Part shown: piece after piece, positions 34,201 through 45,568 of the stretch
Layout of the letters: each line of letters opens with the position of its first letter
How positions within the stretch are numbered: the first letter of the stretch is position 1
NCBI RefSeq assembly: GCF_042477335.2
Contig: NC_091727.1
Span: forward strand, 119,815,501 to 119,879,500
Length of the DNA: 64,000 nt
Direction: 5' to 3'
From: Ovis canadensis
Lineage: Eukaryota; Chordata; Mammalia; Artiodactyla; Bovidae
Made by a program: the position numbers and the translations under genes
Notes under the pieces: model-generated
The model's database searches: none
What the model was told of the DNA's origin: nothing
Seen by the model: only the letters and a program-made list of their open reading frames with translations

Positions 34201-35127
34201 CTAGAGGATATCCTTTAGAATTTGTTGGAGAGCTGGTTTGGTGGTGCTGAATTCTCTCAGCTTTTGCTTGTCTGTAAAGCTTTTGATTTCTCCTTTGTAT
34301 TTGAATGAGATCCTTGCTGGGTACAGTAATCTGGGCTGTAGGTTATTGTCTTTCATCACTTTAAGTATGTCTTGCCATTCCCTCCTGGCCTGAAGAGTTT
34401 CTATTGACAGATCAGCTGTTATCCTTATGGGAATCCCCTTGTGTGTTATTTGTTGTTTTTCCCTTGCTGCTTTTAATATTTGTTCTTTGTGTTTGATCTT
34501 TGTTAATTTGATTAATATGTGTCTTGGGGTGTTTCGCCTTGGGTTTATCCTATTTGGGACTCTCTGTGTTTCTTGGACTTGGGTGATTATTTCCTTCCCC
34601 ATTTTAGGGAAGTTTTCAACTATTATCTCCTCAAGGATTTTCTCATGATCTTTCTTTCTGTCTTCTTCTTCTGGGACTCCTATAATTCGAATGTTGGAGC
34701 GTTTCATATTGTCCTGGAGGTCTCTGAGATTGTCCTCGTTTCTTTTAATTCGTTTTTCTTGTTTCCTCTCTGATTCATTTATTTCTACCATTCTATCTTC
34801 TATTTCACTAATCCTATCTTCTGCCTCCGTTATTCTACTATTTGTTGCCTCCAGAGTGTTTCTGATCTCATTTATTGTGTTATTCATTATATTTTGACTC
34901 TTTTTTATTTCTTCTAGGTCCTTGTTAAACCTTTCTTGCATCTTCTCAATCCTTGTCTCTAGGCTATTTATCTGTGTTTCCATTTTGATTTCAAGATTTT
35001 GGATCATTTTCACTATCAATATTCGGAATTCCTTCTCCGGTAGATTCCCTACTTCTTCCTCTTTTGTTTGATTTGGTGGGCAACTCTCCTGTTCCTTTAC
35101 CTGCTGAGTATTCCTCTGTCTCTTCAT
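34201..35127 (-). CDS. L1 ORF1 protein: trimeric RNA-binding chaperone
   Basis: 308 codons, somewhat shorter than human ORF1p (338). It binds L1 RNA in cis and forms the ribonucleoprotein with ORF2p. A charged, likely disordered N terminus (about 1-43) is followed by a coiled coil (about 44-143, heptad-like stretch from QNLEIKMETQINSLE to NEDNLRDLQDNMKR). The RRM runs about 145-228 (NIRIIGVPE at 145, basic NPRRNTPRHILIKL at 195), then a C-terminal domain (GIPIRITADLSIETLQARRE at 231, FKYKGEIKSFTDKQKLREF at 275). All match the order in mammalian ORF1p and nothing is truncated. ATG at 35125-35127 follows the 5' UTR. The equivalent gene at 16093-16978 is broken. Confidence 0.95.
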   Translation of the reverse strand: MKRQRNTQQVKEQESCPPNQTKEEEVGNLPEKEFRILIVKMIQNLEIKMETQINSLETRIEKMQERFNKDLEEIKKSQNIMNNTINEIRNTLEATNSRITEAEDRISEIEDRMVEINESERKQEKRIKRNEDNLRDLQDNMKRSNIRIIGVPEEEDRKKDHEKILEEIIVENFPKMGKEIITQVQETQRVPNRINPRRNTPRHILIKLTKIKHKEQILKAAREKQQITHKGIPIRITADLSIETLQARREWQDILKVMKDNNLQPRLLYPARISFKYKGEIKSFTDKQKLREFSTTKPALQQILKDIL

Positions 35128-35680
35128 CTTGGTTATACTGCTGCGTTTGGGGTGGCCTTTTTATATTCTGATAATTTGTGGAGTTCTCTTTATTATGGAG
35201 CTTCCTCACTTTGGGTGGGGTTCTATCAGTGGCTTGTCAAGGTTTCCTGGTTAGGGAGGCTTGTGTTGGAGTTTTGGTGGGTGGAGCTGGGTTTCTTCTC
35301 TCTGGAGTGCAGTGGAGTGACCAGTAATGGGTTATGAGACATCAAAGGTTTTGGGATAATTTTGAGCTGCCTGTATATTGAGGCTCAGGGGAGTGTTCCT
35401 GTGTTGCTGGAGAATTTGCGTGGTATGTCTTGTTTTGGAACTTGTTGGCCCTTGGGTGGAGCTTGGTTTCAGTGTAGGTATGAAGGCTTTTGATGAGCTC
35501 CTATTGCTTAATGTTCCCTGAATTCAAGAGTTCTTAATGTTTTCAGGCTTTGGGTTTAAGCTTCCTGCTTCTGGTTTTCAGTTTTATTTTCACAGTAGCC
35601 TCTAGACTTCTCCATCTATACAGCACCGATGATAAAACATCTAGGTTAAAGATGAAAAGTTTCTCCACCTTGAGGGACAC

Positions 35681-36110
35681 TCAGAGAGGTTCACTGAGTT
35701 ACAAGGAGAAGAGAAGATGGAGGGGGTAGTTAGAGGTAACTGGAATGAGATGTGGTGAGATCAAGAGAGGAGAGAGCAAGCTAGCCAGTAGTCACTTCCT
35801 TATGTGCGCTCTATAGTCTGGACCGCTCAGAGGTATTTACAGAGTTATACGGGGAAGAGGAGAGGGAGGAAGTAGACAGAGGTGACCAGGAGGATAAGAG
35901 AGAGGAATGAGTAGGAGAGAGACAAATCCTGCCAGTAACCAGTTCCTTAGGTGTTCTCTACTGTCTGGAACACACAGAGATTCACAGAGTTGGATAGAGA
36001 AGAGATGGGGGAGAAAAGAGACAGAGGCCACCTGGTGGAGAAAAAGGAGAGGCCAGAGGAGGAGAGAGTGGACAAGCCAGTAATCTCACTCTCAGGTAAA
36101 CTTGGGTAGT
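35681..36110 (-). repeat. Tandem ~146-bp units in L1 5' UTR
   Basis: Three imperfect units start at about 35681, 35828 and 35973; each has a word like cagag[ag]...ttcacagagtt, then a GA-rich block and ...agccagtaa[tc]. The same organisation is present in the other L1 at about 17500-17940. Confidence 0.7.
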
Positions 36111-37714
36111 GAAGTTTGGGTTTTTAAATGTACAAAATTGACACCAAAGATTAAAAATCTGGAGTAGAGGTTGGATTTTCAAAGATACAATATTAAAGAA
36201 AAGCAGAAGGAAAAAGGAAGAAAGAAAAAAAAAAAGAATTATTAAAAAACAAACAAAAAAAACCCAGAACAAAACACCAACAACCATCCAAAGAGTATAT
36301 ATGGTGTTTGCCTTAAAAAAAAAAAAGTCTTTTTTTTAAAAAAATAGTAATACTAGGTTATAGAAATAAAAATTAGAGGAGAAATAGAAGATTTAACAAT
36401 TAAAAAAAAGCTCGGAAAAAAAAGAAAAAAAAGCAAAAGGCAAAAAAAAAAGAATGATTTTAAAAATATTAAAAAATTAAAAATATATCTGGCTCTTCTC
36501 TGATGTTATGGGCCGTGTGGGCTCACTTCCAAGGTGGTTCCCTATGTTTAACTTCTTCTGTTTGCTGGTTTTTTAGGCTCACTAGTTCAGTCGCGCTGTG
36601 GGGAGGGGGGATGCTGCAAACAAATAGCACTGTCGTGTGTACACAGTATCTCTGCCCCGCTTGACCTGTCCTTCCTCGTGGCGCACAAACCGCTCCGGCT
36701 CTACAATGCTCAGCCGGGAACCGTCTGGGGCCGGCCCTAGGCTGCGTGCACTTCCCTGGTCCAAGCCGCTCAGGTTCGGCCCTCAGGCAGCCCTCAGAGG
36801 CACAAATGCGGCTGGGACTGCGCTTTGTGCCCTTCCCAGGTCCGAGTAGCTCAGGAGTTTGGCGAGCGCAATCGCCGCGGCTTGTCACCTTTTCCGCCGC
36901 TGCCGCTCAGCTCTCTGGGTGGACTGCTGGCGCACCCCGTGAGGCAGATTGTGACTGTCCAGCACCCCCAGAAGTCTTAGCAAAGGAGCCTGCTTGCAGT
37001 TAGGTAAGTAAAGTCTCTCCGGGTCTGCAATTGCCCCTTTCCAGTCCTTACGGCTCTGGCTGCCTGTCCCTGGTGGGGAATGGTCTGCAGCCGGCTTTTT
37101 CTGTTCCGTCCTTTGTTCTGTGCTGGGTCCTGGCGGTGTCTTATGTTCGAGCTTTTCGTGTGGTAGCTATCCCACAGTCTGGTTTGCTAGCCCAAGTTAG
37201 ATCGTTCTGGTGGAGCGTGGGGCGTTCCTGCCCGATTCTTACAAAGCACTGCAGCCCGCGCCTCCCGCGCGTCCCTGCCCTGCCCCCACTTCCCAATGGC
37301 GGATGCAGGCGTCTGTGCTGCTTTTCCGCTGGGGGAGTTACTGGTGGGCTTGTAATCTCTTGGTTTTAATTATTTATCTATTTTTCTTTCCTGTTATGTT
37401 GCCCTCTGTGTTTCCAAGGCTCGCCACAGACTCGGCAGGGAGAGTGTTTCCTGGTGTTTGGAAACCTCTCTTCTTAAAATTCCCTTCCCGGGACGGGCTT
37501 CCCTTCCCGGGACGGAGCTCCCTCCCCACCTCCTTTGTCTCCTTTTTCGTCTTTTATATTTTTTCCTACCTGTTTTTGAAGACAATGGTCTGCTTTTCTG
37601 GTTGCCTGATGTCCTCTGCCAGCCTACAGAAGTTGTTTTGTGGAGTTTGCTCGGCGTTGAAATGTTCTTTTGAGGAATTTGTGAGGGAGAACGTGATCTT
37701 CCCGTCCTATTCCT

Positions 37715-37724
37715 CCGCCATCTT
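37715..37724 (-). promoter_or_regulatory. YY1-type site at the L1 5' end
   Basis: Minus strand aagatggcgg within the first 20 bases of the element. In human L1 a YY1 site at this position fixes the transcription start. Assignment by motif and position only. Confidence 0.6.
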
Positions 37725-37749
37725 TCCCTCCCTCTAGGGTTCATTTCTT

Positions 37750-37880
37750 CAAAAGCATACACAAGTACTTGCTTTGTGCCAGGTACTATGTTACATACCA
37801 TGAGGAATAAAACAAGAACACTGTCATTACCATGTAGGAGCTTAAAATGTAGGAAGAGAGGTACAATGTTTACCCAGGTT
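37750..37880. repeat. L2/MIR-like old repeat
   Basis: The words gctttgtgccaggtactatg and ccatgtaggagcttaaaatg resemble the common MIR/L2-type 'tgtgccaggcactgtgct ... ggagcttacattct' sequence. The young L1 inserted next to it. Confidence 0.5.
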
Positions 37881-38575
37881 TGTGTGCAATCAACCAGAAT
37901 GTATAAAGTATCATAAGATAAATAAACCAAGTTATTTCCTTAGTTTTTGCAAAACCAGTATTGCTTAATATCTCTCACCCTATAAGAGGCTATGAAAAAT
38001 GAAAACAACAAAACTGCACCTTTGATCTATAGTCCTGGCAATATATGTAAATCTATAAAATGGACTAAGGCTTTTATCAAGAAAAGCTCATTATTTCTCC
38101 CCTCAATTTTCAAATGCCTGAGAACTCCATTCCCTTCTACCTCCTTTCCTCCCTTCCCCCAACCCTTCCCATGGGAAATCTGTATCTACATCTATATTGT
38201 CTACATCTATCTCCATATCCGAATGGAGGAGTATGGCATATTTACATATAATATTTGTGTAAATACATATATTTAGTATACTAAAAAGAAACAGGTATTT
38301 ATCCTGAGGGAGGAGAATGGTATATATTTATATATGGAAAAGAAGCAAAGAAGGCAAGTAGAAGAGGCAAAAAAAGAAGAAAGGGAAAGAGTCTAGTATC
38401 TTTTCAGAATCAGGGAACAGAAGATCCTGAAGATTCTTTCTTATTAACCACTAGTACTACCTAGGACATGACTCCATAATCTCCATTATTTAACCAAGTC
38501 AATCAAAGCAACAGATTGGTCATTAATGTTAATGTAATGGTTTTAATTATGTTAACAACACTTGTCCATATAAAG
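37881..38575. other. No feature seen
   Basis: AT-rich DNA without recognisable genes; a polypyrimidine patch lies near 38130-38170. Confidence 0.45.
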
Positions 38576-39825
38576 GACTAGTTATCAAAAACAAAAAGAC
38601 AACCTACATACTGGGAGAAAATATTTGCAAACAATGTGACCAAATAAGGGTTTCATTTCTAAAATATACAAACAGCTCATACAACTCAACAACAGAAAAC
38701 AACCCAATCAAAAAATGGGCAGAAAACCTAAATAGACATTTGTCTAAAGAAGAAATACAAATAGATAAAGAAAATAGGGCACAAAAGACAACCCTCAGAA
38801 TCTGGGAAAATATTTACTAATGAAGCAATCAACAAGGGATCAATTTCCAAAATATACAAACAGCTCATGTATCTCAAAATCAATAAAACAAATGACCCAA
38901 TCAAAAAGTGGGTGCAAGATCTAATTAGATATATCTCCAAAGAAGATGGACACATAGATGGCCAACAAACACATGAAAAGATGCTAAAAATCACTAATCA
39001 TTAGAGAAATGCAAATCAAAACTGCAATGAAGTATCACCTCACACCAAACAGAATGGCCATAATCAAAAAAATCTAAAAACAATAAATGCTCAAGAGGGT
39101 TTGGAGAAAAAGGAACCCTCGTATACTGTTGATAGGAGTGTAAACAAGTACAGCCACTATGAAGAACATTATGCAGGTTCCTTATAAAACTAAAAATAGA
39201 ATGACCATATGTCCCAGTAATCCCACTCCTGGGTGTATACCTCGAGAAAATCATAACTCAAAAAGATACATACACCCTAATGTTCACTGCAGCACTATTT
39301 ACAATAGCCAGGACATGGAAGCAACTTAAATTTCCATCAACAGAGGAGTGTATAAAGAAAATACGATACATATACACAAAGGAATATTACTCAGCAATAC
39401 AAAAGGACAAAATAATGCCATTGCAGCAACATGGATGTACCCAGAGACTGCCATATTGAGTGAAGTAAGTCAGACACAGAAGGACAAATATGATATTGCT
39501 TATATGTGGAATCTTAAAAAAAAAAAAGGTGAAAATGAACTTATTTACAAAACAGAAGAAGAATCAGAGATATAGAAAACAAACTTATGGTTACCAGGGG
39601 ATGAGGGGAGCAATAAACTGGGAGATTGTGATGGACATATACACACAATTATATATAAATTAGATAACTAATAAGAACCTGTATAGCATAGGGAACTCTA
39701 CTCAATACTCTGTAATGGATCTAAAAAAAGAGTGGATATATGCATATGTATACTGATTTACTTTGCTGTACATCTGAAACTAACACAACACTTAATCAAT
39801 TATTTACTCTGATAATTTTTTTTTA
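38576..39825 (+). mobile_element. Old L1 3' part (ORF2 end and 3' UTR)
   Basis: Plus-strand L1: ORF2 C-terminal DNA (ccaacaaacacatgaaaaga, atcactaatcattagagaaa, agaatggccataatc, acaatagccaggacatggaa), then a 3' UTR (tatggttaccaggggatgag, ctttgctgtacatctgaaac). Many stops. A segment of ORF2 is present twice (38590-38755 and 38785-38945). Confidence 0.85.
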
Positions 39826-39831
39826 AATAGG

Positions 39832-39990
39832 GACTTCCCTGGTGGTCCAGTGGTTAAGACTCCAAGCTCCCAATGCAGGTAGGGGGGTATGTTTGATCCC
39901 TGGTCCAAGAACTAAGACCCCACATGCTGCACACAGTGCGGCCAATAAATAAAAGAAAGAAGGAAAGACATCATTAAAAAAAAAAAAAAA
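39832..39990 (+). mobile_element. CHR-type SINE (short form)
   Basis: Starts agggacttccctggtggtcc and ends gtgcggccaataaataaaag, then an A tail (39976-39991). Confidence 0.85.
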
Positions 39991-40008
39991 AGCTGTGTTA
40001 CATATTTA

Positions 40009-40196
40009 GGCTTCCCAGGTGGTGTGGTAAAGAATTGTCTGCAATGCAGGAGATGAGAGTTCGATTTCTAGGTTGGGAAGATCTCTTGGAGAAAGAAATA
40101 ACAACCCACTCCAGTATTCTTGCCTGGGGAATCCTATGGACAGAGGGGAGCTTGGCGGGGTTGCAAAAGAAATCAGACATGACTTAGCAATACAAC
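40009..40196 (+). mobile_element. Bov-tA SINE
   Basis: Head ggcttcccaggtggtgtggt, body cccactccagtattcttgcc, tail gacatgacttagcaatacaa; diverged. Confidence 0.88.
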
Positions 40197-40515
40197 AATA
40201 ACAAAACAGAAACACACTCATGGACAGAGAGAACAGACTGGTGGTTGCCAAGGGGAGGAGGTTAGGGGAGGGATGGAGTAGGAGGTTGAGGTTAGCAGAT
40301 GTAAGCTATTATATATGGAATGGATAAACAACAAGGTCCTTTTTATAGCACAGAGAACTAGATTCAGTATCTTATGATAAAGCATAATGGAACATAATAT
40401 TTTACAAAGAATGTATATATATATAATATATATACACATATGTATGTATAACTGAATCACTTTGCTGTACAGCAGAAATTAACACAACACTGTAAATCAA
40501 CTACTAATTTTAAAA
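40197..40515 (+). mobile_element. L1 3' UTR fragment
   Basis: A second copy of the L1 3' end: ggtggttgccaaggggagga, actgaatcactttgctgtac, aacacaacactgtaaatcaa. Contains a TA-rich patch at about 40412-40445. Confidence 0.8.
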
Positions 40516-41149
40516 AAAGGTCTAGTTATCCAAAATGCTGACTCAATCATGTTGTTCTACTTCTGCCAGATAAACACAGCCTTGGTATATCTCTAAACCT
40601 CTAGGTCTTGGAGTTGAACTGCAGCATTCTTAGAGGAGAAGTATTAGTCACTCAGTTGTGTCCGACAATACACTGGCATAACAGACTTTGCTAATTCTTC
40701 CATGGTGTTGGCAGGACAGAATATAATGTGAAATATAATTCACATTATATTTCCTGCAGTTGAATGTATGTGTTTTGAATCACTTTTTGCCTTAACTTTC
40801 ATGATAACATAACAGAGATGCTCCTTGGAAAAGATAAAATGAAAATAAAACACAAGGATCACAGAGGAGAATAAAGAGCAGCATTTTGTATGATTTGAAA
40901 CTGTATTTAAGGAAATATGCTAATTTTCTGACAAAATAGTAATACTATTAAAATATGGTGCTTAAATTTATTCATAGTCAACAGAAAACTTTAGAATTTC
41001 TAGAGATATAAAACAAAAACCTGACAGCTTCATTAAATCCACTAGGAAAAAAATGTACCCAATTCATATCAACCAACTCTTCTCAAGTTCACTTGCCCCC
41101 CCACCCCCACCCCCCCGCCACCATGTCCTCTGCCTGCCTTTTGCCTGTG
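40516..41149. other. Unique DNA with a poly-C tract and tiny BovB/Bov-A scrap
   Basis: 40645-40668 (ttagtcactcagttgtgtcc) matches a BovB/Bov-tA tail only. 41096-41118 is a C-rich run. Nothing else recognised. Confidence 0.5.
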
Positions 41150-41975
41150 GAAAACCTTTAGTCAAAGAGTAAGTTTAATCAGAGAAGTGAGAAATGTGGA
41201 AACAAAGGAAAATAGTCAAAGGAGACTAAATAATAATTATGTAGTCATTAAGCACAGTCAAAGACCTTTAGTTCTTTCTCAAGAGCTGTAAATAATATTC
41301 TGAGCCATATCCTATGAGCTGCCTTATAGATACTGAAACACCAGGTGGAGAAATTAACCACATGACCAGACTGTACCCAGGATTTGAGTGAGTGAGTGAA
41401 GTCGCTCAGTCATGTCCAACTTTTTGCAACCCCATGGACTGTAGCCTACCAGGCTCCCCCATCCATGGGATTTTCCAAGCAAGAATACTGGAGTGGATTG
41501 CCGTTTCCTTCTCCAGAAGATCTTCCTGACCTAGGGATTGAACTCGAGTCTCCCACATTGTAGGCAGATGCTTTACCGGTTGAGCCACCAGGGAAGTACC
41601 CAGGACTTGAGCTGCCATAATTCCAAGAACTGACTGGAAAGGAATGGAACAAGTGCACCCCGGAACTGAAGACTAACTATACCTAAAACAACCAAGATGA
41701 TGCTAGTCAGACCACTGATGACCAATTGAAGATGACTGTTAGAGATGACTCTGCTGTTTCTGCATGTAACCCCCACCTAACTCTGTCTATAAATGCTCTC
41801 ACACACTGCTTCTCAGCAGGGAGCCCAGCCTTTGGACAGATGTCTGCCACCCTCCCCTCCCCCAGCTGCCAGCATCCGAACTAAAGCAAACTTTCCTTTC
41901 CACCAACCTGGGCTATTTACTGGCTTTTGACTGGCCAGAGCTGGACTCGCCACATATACCTTTCAGTAACAAAAG
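41150..41975 (+). mobile_element. Old retroviral LTR carrying a Bov-tA
   Basis: Plus-strand LTR-like DNA with a TATA-type ctctgtctataaatgctctc (about 41778) and a downstream end gcaaactttcctttccacca ... ttactggcttttgactggcc, as in class I-type LTRs. The Bov-tA at 41389-41595 interrupts it. Start and end are approximate. Confidence 0.55.
41389..41595 (-). mobile_element. Bov-tA SINE inside an LTR
   Basis: Minus-strand Bov-tA with a 16-bp target-site duplication gtacccagga[t/c]ttgag at 41373-41388 and 41596-41611 (15 of 16). Confidence 0.92.
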
Positions 41976-42340
41976 CATGTGGATTTTGGAGTCATGTTAC
42001 TTTGTAGATGATACTAGCTTATTTCTAAATATAAACATTGGACCAAACAGAGACAAGGGAAACACGAAAAAGGTAAGGAACCAGCAGAATCAACAATCCA
42101 TAAAGAAAAAGGAAAGGACAATTCTTGTGAAACAGAAGTATTAAATGGGTAATGGCAGGAGGTTAAGAAGTGGTGCTAGGGATTGAAAGAGCCTATGATA
42201 AAGGGAAGAATACATCCTATAAATTACCAGAATATACAATGTATTTTATCAAGCTCTAAATTTGAGATACTGTAAAATTCTGATATTTCTTTATCAAGGT
42301 TCCATTTAGCAGGATTTATTTCCCCCTCACAAAGCCTAAT
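41976..42340. other. No feature seen
   Basis: A-rich DNA, no gene or repeat recognised. Confidence 0.45.
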
Positions 42341-42981
42341 TAGCTCATGCTAACTTCATGGGAAATAGATGGGGAAACAGTGGAAATAGTGTCACACTTT
42401 ATTCTTTTGGGCTCCAAAATCACTGCAAAGTGTGACTGCAGCCATGAAATTAAAAGACGCTTACTCCTTGGAAGAAAAGTTATGACCCACCTAGATAGCA
42501 TATTGAAAAGCAGAGACATTACTTTGCCAACAAAGGTCTGTCTAGTCAAGGCTATGGTTTTTCCAGTGGTCATGTATGGATGTGAGAGTTGGACTGTGAA
42601 GAAGGCTGAGCACTGAAGAATTGATCCTTTTGAACTGTGGTGTTGGAGAAGACTCCTGGGAGTCCCTTGGACTGCAAGGAGATCCAACCAGTCCATTCTA
42701 AAGGAGATCAGCCCTGGGATTTCTTTGGAAGGAATGATGCTAAAGCTGAAACTCCAGTACTTTGGCCACCTCATGCAAAGTGTTGACCCATTGGAAAAGA
42801 CTCTGATGCTGGGAGGGATTGGGGGCAGGAGGAAAAGGGGACGACAGAGGATGGCATCACCGACTTAATGGACGTGAGTTTGAGTGAACTCCTGGAGATG
42901 GTGATGGACAGGGAGGCCTGGCGTGCTGCAATTCATGGGGTTGCAAAGAGTCGGACATGACTGAGTGACTGAACTGAACTG
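42341..42981 (+). mobile_element. BovB LINE 3' fragment
   Basis: Plus-strand BovB 3' end (640 bp) from gaaatagatggggaaacagt to gactgagtgactgaactgaa. Frame 42347-42616 encodes the C-terminal part (MVFPVVMYGCESWTVKKAEH), then a stop. Confidence 0.92.
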
Positions 42982-43818
42982 ATAGTCCTTTAGACTTCCA
43001 CACAGACACTTTTGTCAGGAATCCAGGGAGGGAGAGGCCTAAATATTCTTTAATGGGTTTTGCTTCTCCCAACACTGCATCTCTCACTGCCATTGATTTT
43101 GATATTGGTTCAAATAGTCCTATAGTGTTGCCCCTTCTACTGATTTAATCAATGCATAGACTTAGTGAGGTTTTCCTTAAAGGGGTTTGAGCTATTCCTC
43201 ACCTGAGGCATGAAGTGTTCTCTCTCTCTGTGCTCTCTGACCTGGAGTGAGATTAGTGTCAGTACGGAAGCTGGGACTTCATGGGTTTCCTTTTTAGATG
43301 AGATTTCAGAGAGCAGGTGAAACCAATATACACTGAACGCTTTCACATCATCCTCTAAAATGAGCCAGAAAACCTGTTCCCAAGGTTTGAGAATTCATCG
43401 AAATTTACCATGTTGCCACTCTAGGGAGCACCCTGAAATGTCAGAATACAGTCAATGCTCATCAACTAGCTAAGGTCTGACACTGGCTTCAGAAGGACTA
43501 ATGCTCAAAGAAAACCCAAACTATCAGGCTTTCTTTGCCTCCTCCTTTCTCCATCTGGAGTTTGCAGTGATTTCCCAGATCAGGCTAAGCATAAGCAACA
43601 TATAGAAGCCACAATAAGCCCAAAGGCTACTTTCTTGCAGCAAAAGCCTTATATTCACAACTGAGCACTTTTCATTCCTAGTTTGAGCACACCTTCCCTA
43701 AATAGCCTTAAAGGGGACTAAGAAAATGACTCAGATGAAAGGTATCTAGAAACAAGTAGGACATCAGAAATTTTGAGCCTTGGTTGAACACCTTATTTAT
43801 GATTAAGAATAGATTGAT
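42982..43818. other. No feature seen
   Basis: Unique-looking DNA between BovB and a CHR SINE. Confidence 0.45.
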
Positions 43819-44097
43819 TTTGAACTTCTTGATGGTCCACTGGTAAAGAATCCGCCTGCCAATATGGGGGACAGAGTTTCGATCCCTAGTCCGGGAAGAC
43901 TCCACAGGCCAAGGAGCAACTAAGCCAGTGCACCCCAGCTACTGAGCCCACAGTCTAGAACTTGTGCTCCACAACTGTTGGGCCCATATGCTGCAACTAC
44001 TGAACCCTTGCTCTAGAGCCTGTGCTCCATAACAAGAAGCCACTGCAATGAGTGAAGACCCAGCAGAGCCAAAAAATACAAATAAAATTTTAAAAAA
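43819..44097 (+). mobile_element. CHR-type SINE (long form)
   Basis: Head cttcttgatggtccactggt, body gagcaactaagccagtgcac and gcaatgagtgaagacccagc, then an A-rich tail. Full-length, about 280 bp. Confidence 0.88.
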
Positions 44098-44490
44098 GGA
44101 ATAAATTGGTTTTAGCAATCCCAATTGTAGCAATGTCTCTTTTTATTTTTATTTAAATAATAAATTAAATTAATAAAATTTTAAATAAAAATTTAAATAA
44201 AAACACTTTTTATATTAGGACAGTTCTAGATCTACAGAATTATTAGTGCTTGTACAAAGTTCTTGAGTACCACCTCCCACAGTTTTACCTGTTTTAACAT
44301 CTTACATTACTAAGGTATATATGCCACAATTAGCAAACCAATACTGATACATTATTATTAACTAAAGTTCATATTTTAAAGAGATTTTCTTAGTGTTTAC
44401 CTACTGTTCTTTTTCTGTTTTGACATGCCTCCTTAGGCTCTCTTGGCTATGACAGTTTCTCAGACTTTGTTTTTGAAGATCTTTGTTCCC
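44098..44490. other. AT-rich spacer
   Basis: 44130-44215 is almost pure A/T (taaattaaattaataaaatt); the rest is unrecognised. Confidence 0.5.
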
Positions 44491-44990
44491 AAACTTAAGT
44501 TCGTTGCCCTATGCACAAGCACCGTGAGGTCAAACAAGCTAAAACATCGGAGGGGTGTGGAGAAGAGAGAGGTTTATTGCACGGACAAGTAAGGTGAGCG
44601 AGTGGCTCATGTCTCCCAAAACTTCAAACTCTGCGAAGGGTTTCAGCAAAGCATTTTTAAAAACCAAGTGAGGGAGAGCCATCACATGGTAAGTGATCAG
44701 CTCGTGCACAATTCTCTGATTGGCTGATGGTGAGGTGTCACAGAGGTTAATATTATCAATCCTCAGGTGCCTTGTAGATCTGGGCGCTGCATGCCTCTGA
44801 TCATCAAGTAGTAAATTTCTTCCATCTGGTGGGAGTTTTTAGCATCTGAAAAGTTCTGGAAATATGCATGAGATCCTATTATCTAGGTACTTTAGAGAGA
44901 AGCTACAGCAGAGGATATGGGGGTAGAGGTCTCTCCCAGGAAGGCCCCATAGGGTCCTGTTCAGTTGCACATTGACACTTTTGAAAAGTA
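44491..44990 (-). mobile_element. Probable retroviral LTR
   Basis: On the minus strand: a CCAAT-type box catcagccaatcagagaatt (plus about 44715-44734), then gtccgtgcaataaacctctc (polyadenylation signal at plus 44573-44578), then a U5-like end gcacaagcaccgtg on plus. Boundaries are uncertain. Confidence 0.6.
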
Positions 44991-45568
44991 CTGACCAAGT
45001 GTTTCATAGGACGTCTCTTAGTTGATGTTTATCTGCTATTTTTCTCCTGATTAGACTGAGGTTTGGGGCTTTAGGGAGGAAGATCACAGAGGTAAATCAT
45101 TCTCATCACATCATATCACATCAAGGGTTCATGCTCTCCACATGCCTTGTCACTTGTTAACCTTGTTAACCTTGATCACCTGACTGAAGTAGTGTTTGTC
45201 AGGCTTCTCCACTGAAAAGTTATTGTTTGATTCCCTTTCTATATTCTACACTTTGGAAGGAAATCGCTATGCACAATTTTCACTGCATTCCATCTCCCTT
45301 AGAACAGAATATGTGGATAAATCTTGCATAAGATTTGTCTATTCACCCCCATTTATTCTTTTATACAATCATTTATTAGTATTAACATAAATTCAGGTAT
45401 TTATAATTTGTGTTATACTCCAATACTACTTTATTTTGTTTCAAAAATTGTTTCAGCTTTGGCTATTGAGAATTCTTTCAGTTGGCTTCTCTGGCACTTT
45501 GACATAGTTCAACTATTGAGTGTTTGTTTTGTTTGAGATTTGCTTTATTTTTGGACATTAGAAGATGC
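44991..45568. other. No feature seen
   Basis: Could include the outer U3 of the preceding LTR; otherwise unrecognised. Confidence 0.4.

Larger units (their letters stand above)
30006..37731 (-). mobile_element. Full-length L1 with both ORFs open
   Basis: A 7.73-kb bovine-type L1 on the minus strand. Its poly-A tail shows as T-rich DNA at 30006-30050, followed by a 3' UTR (to 30330), ORF2 (30331-34149), a 51-bp spacer (34150-34200), ORF1 (34201-35127) and a 2.6-kb 5' UTR (35128-37731) starting with a YY1-type aagatggcgg. It is flanked by a perfect 18-bp target-site duplication ctctagggttcatttctt at 29988-30005 and 37732-37749. Completeness, open ORFs and perfect duplication indicate a young copy, possibly still capable of moving. 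Activity is inferred, not shown. Confidence 0.97.
35128..37731 (-). promoter_or_regulatory. L1 5' UTR and internal promoter
   Basis: This 2.6-kb region should carry the sense RNA polymerase II promoter. The outer 1.1 kb (about 36600-37731) is GC- and CpG-rich (for example cccgcgcctcccgcgcgtcc at about 37255), unlike the AT-rich surroundings, so it forms a local CpG island. GA-rich tandem units lie at about 35681-36110. CpG retention implies recent arrival. Confidence 0.75.

Noticed and set aside
37210..37930. Frames of 175-178 codons on both strands
   Set aside because: They lie in, or run out of, the L1 5' UTR across the insertion boundary; no domain.
41096..41118. G-quadruplex or i-motif regulatory element
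   Set aside because: C-rich runs here and at 47863-47880 are short, low-complexity and may be sequencing or slippage artefacts.
43819..44097. tRNA gene (tRNA-like heads of SINEs)
   Set aside because: These and similar heads are SINE promoters; none folds by eye into a complete tRNA with a proper anticodon arm and 3' end.
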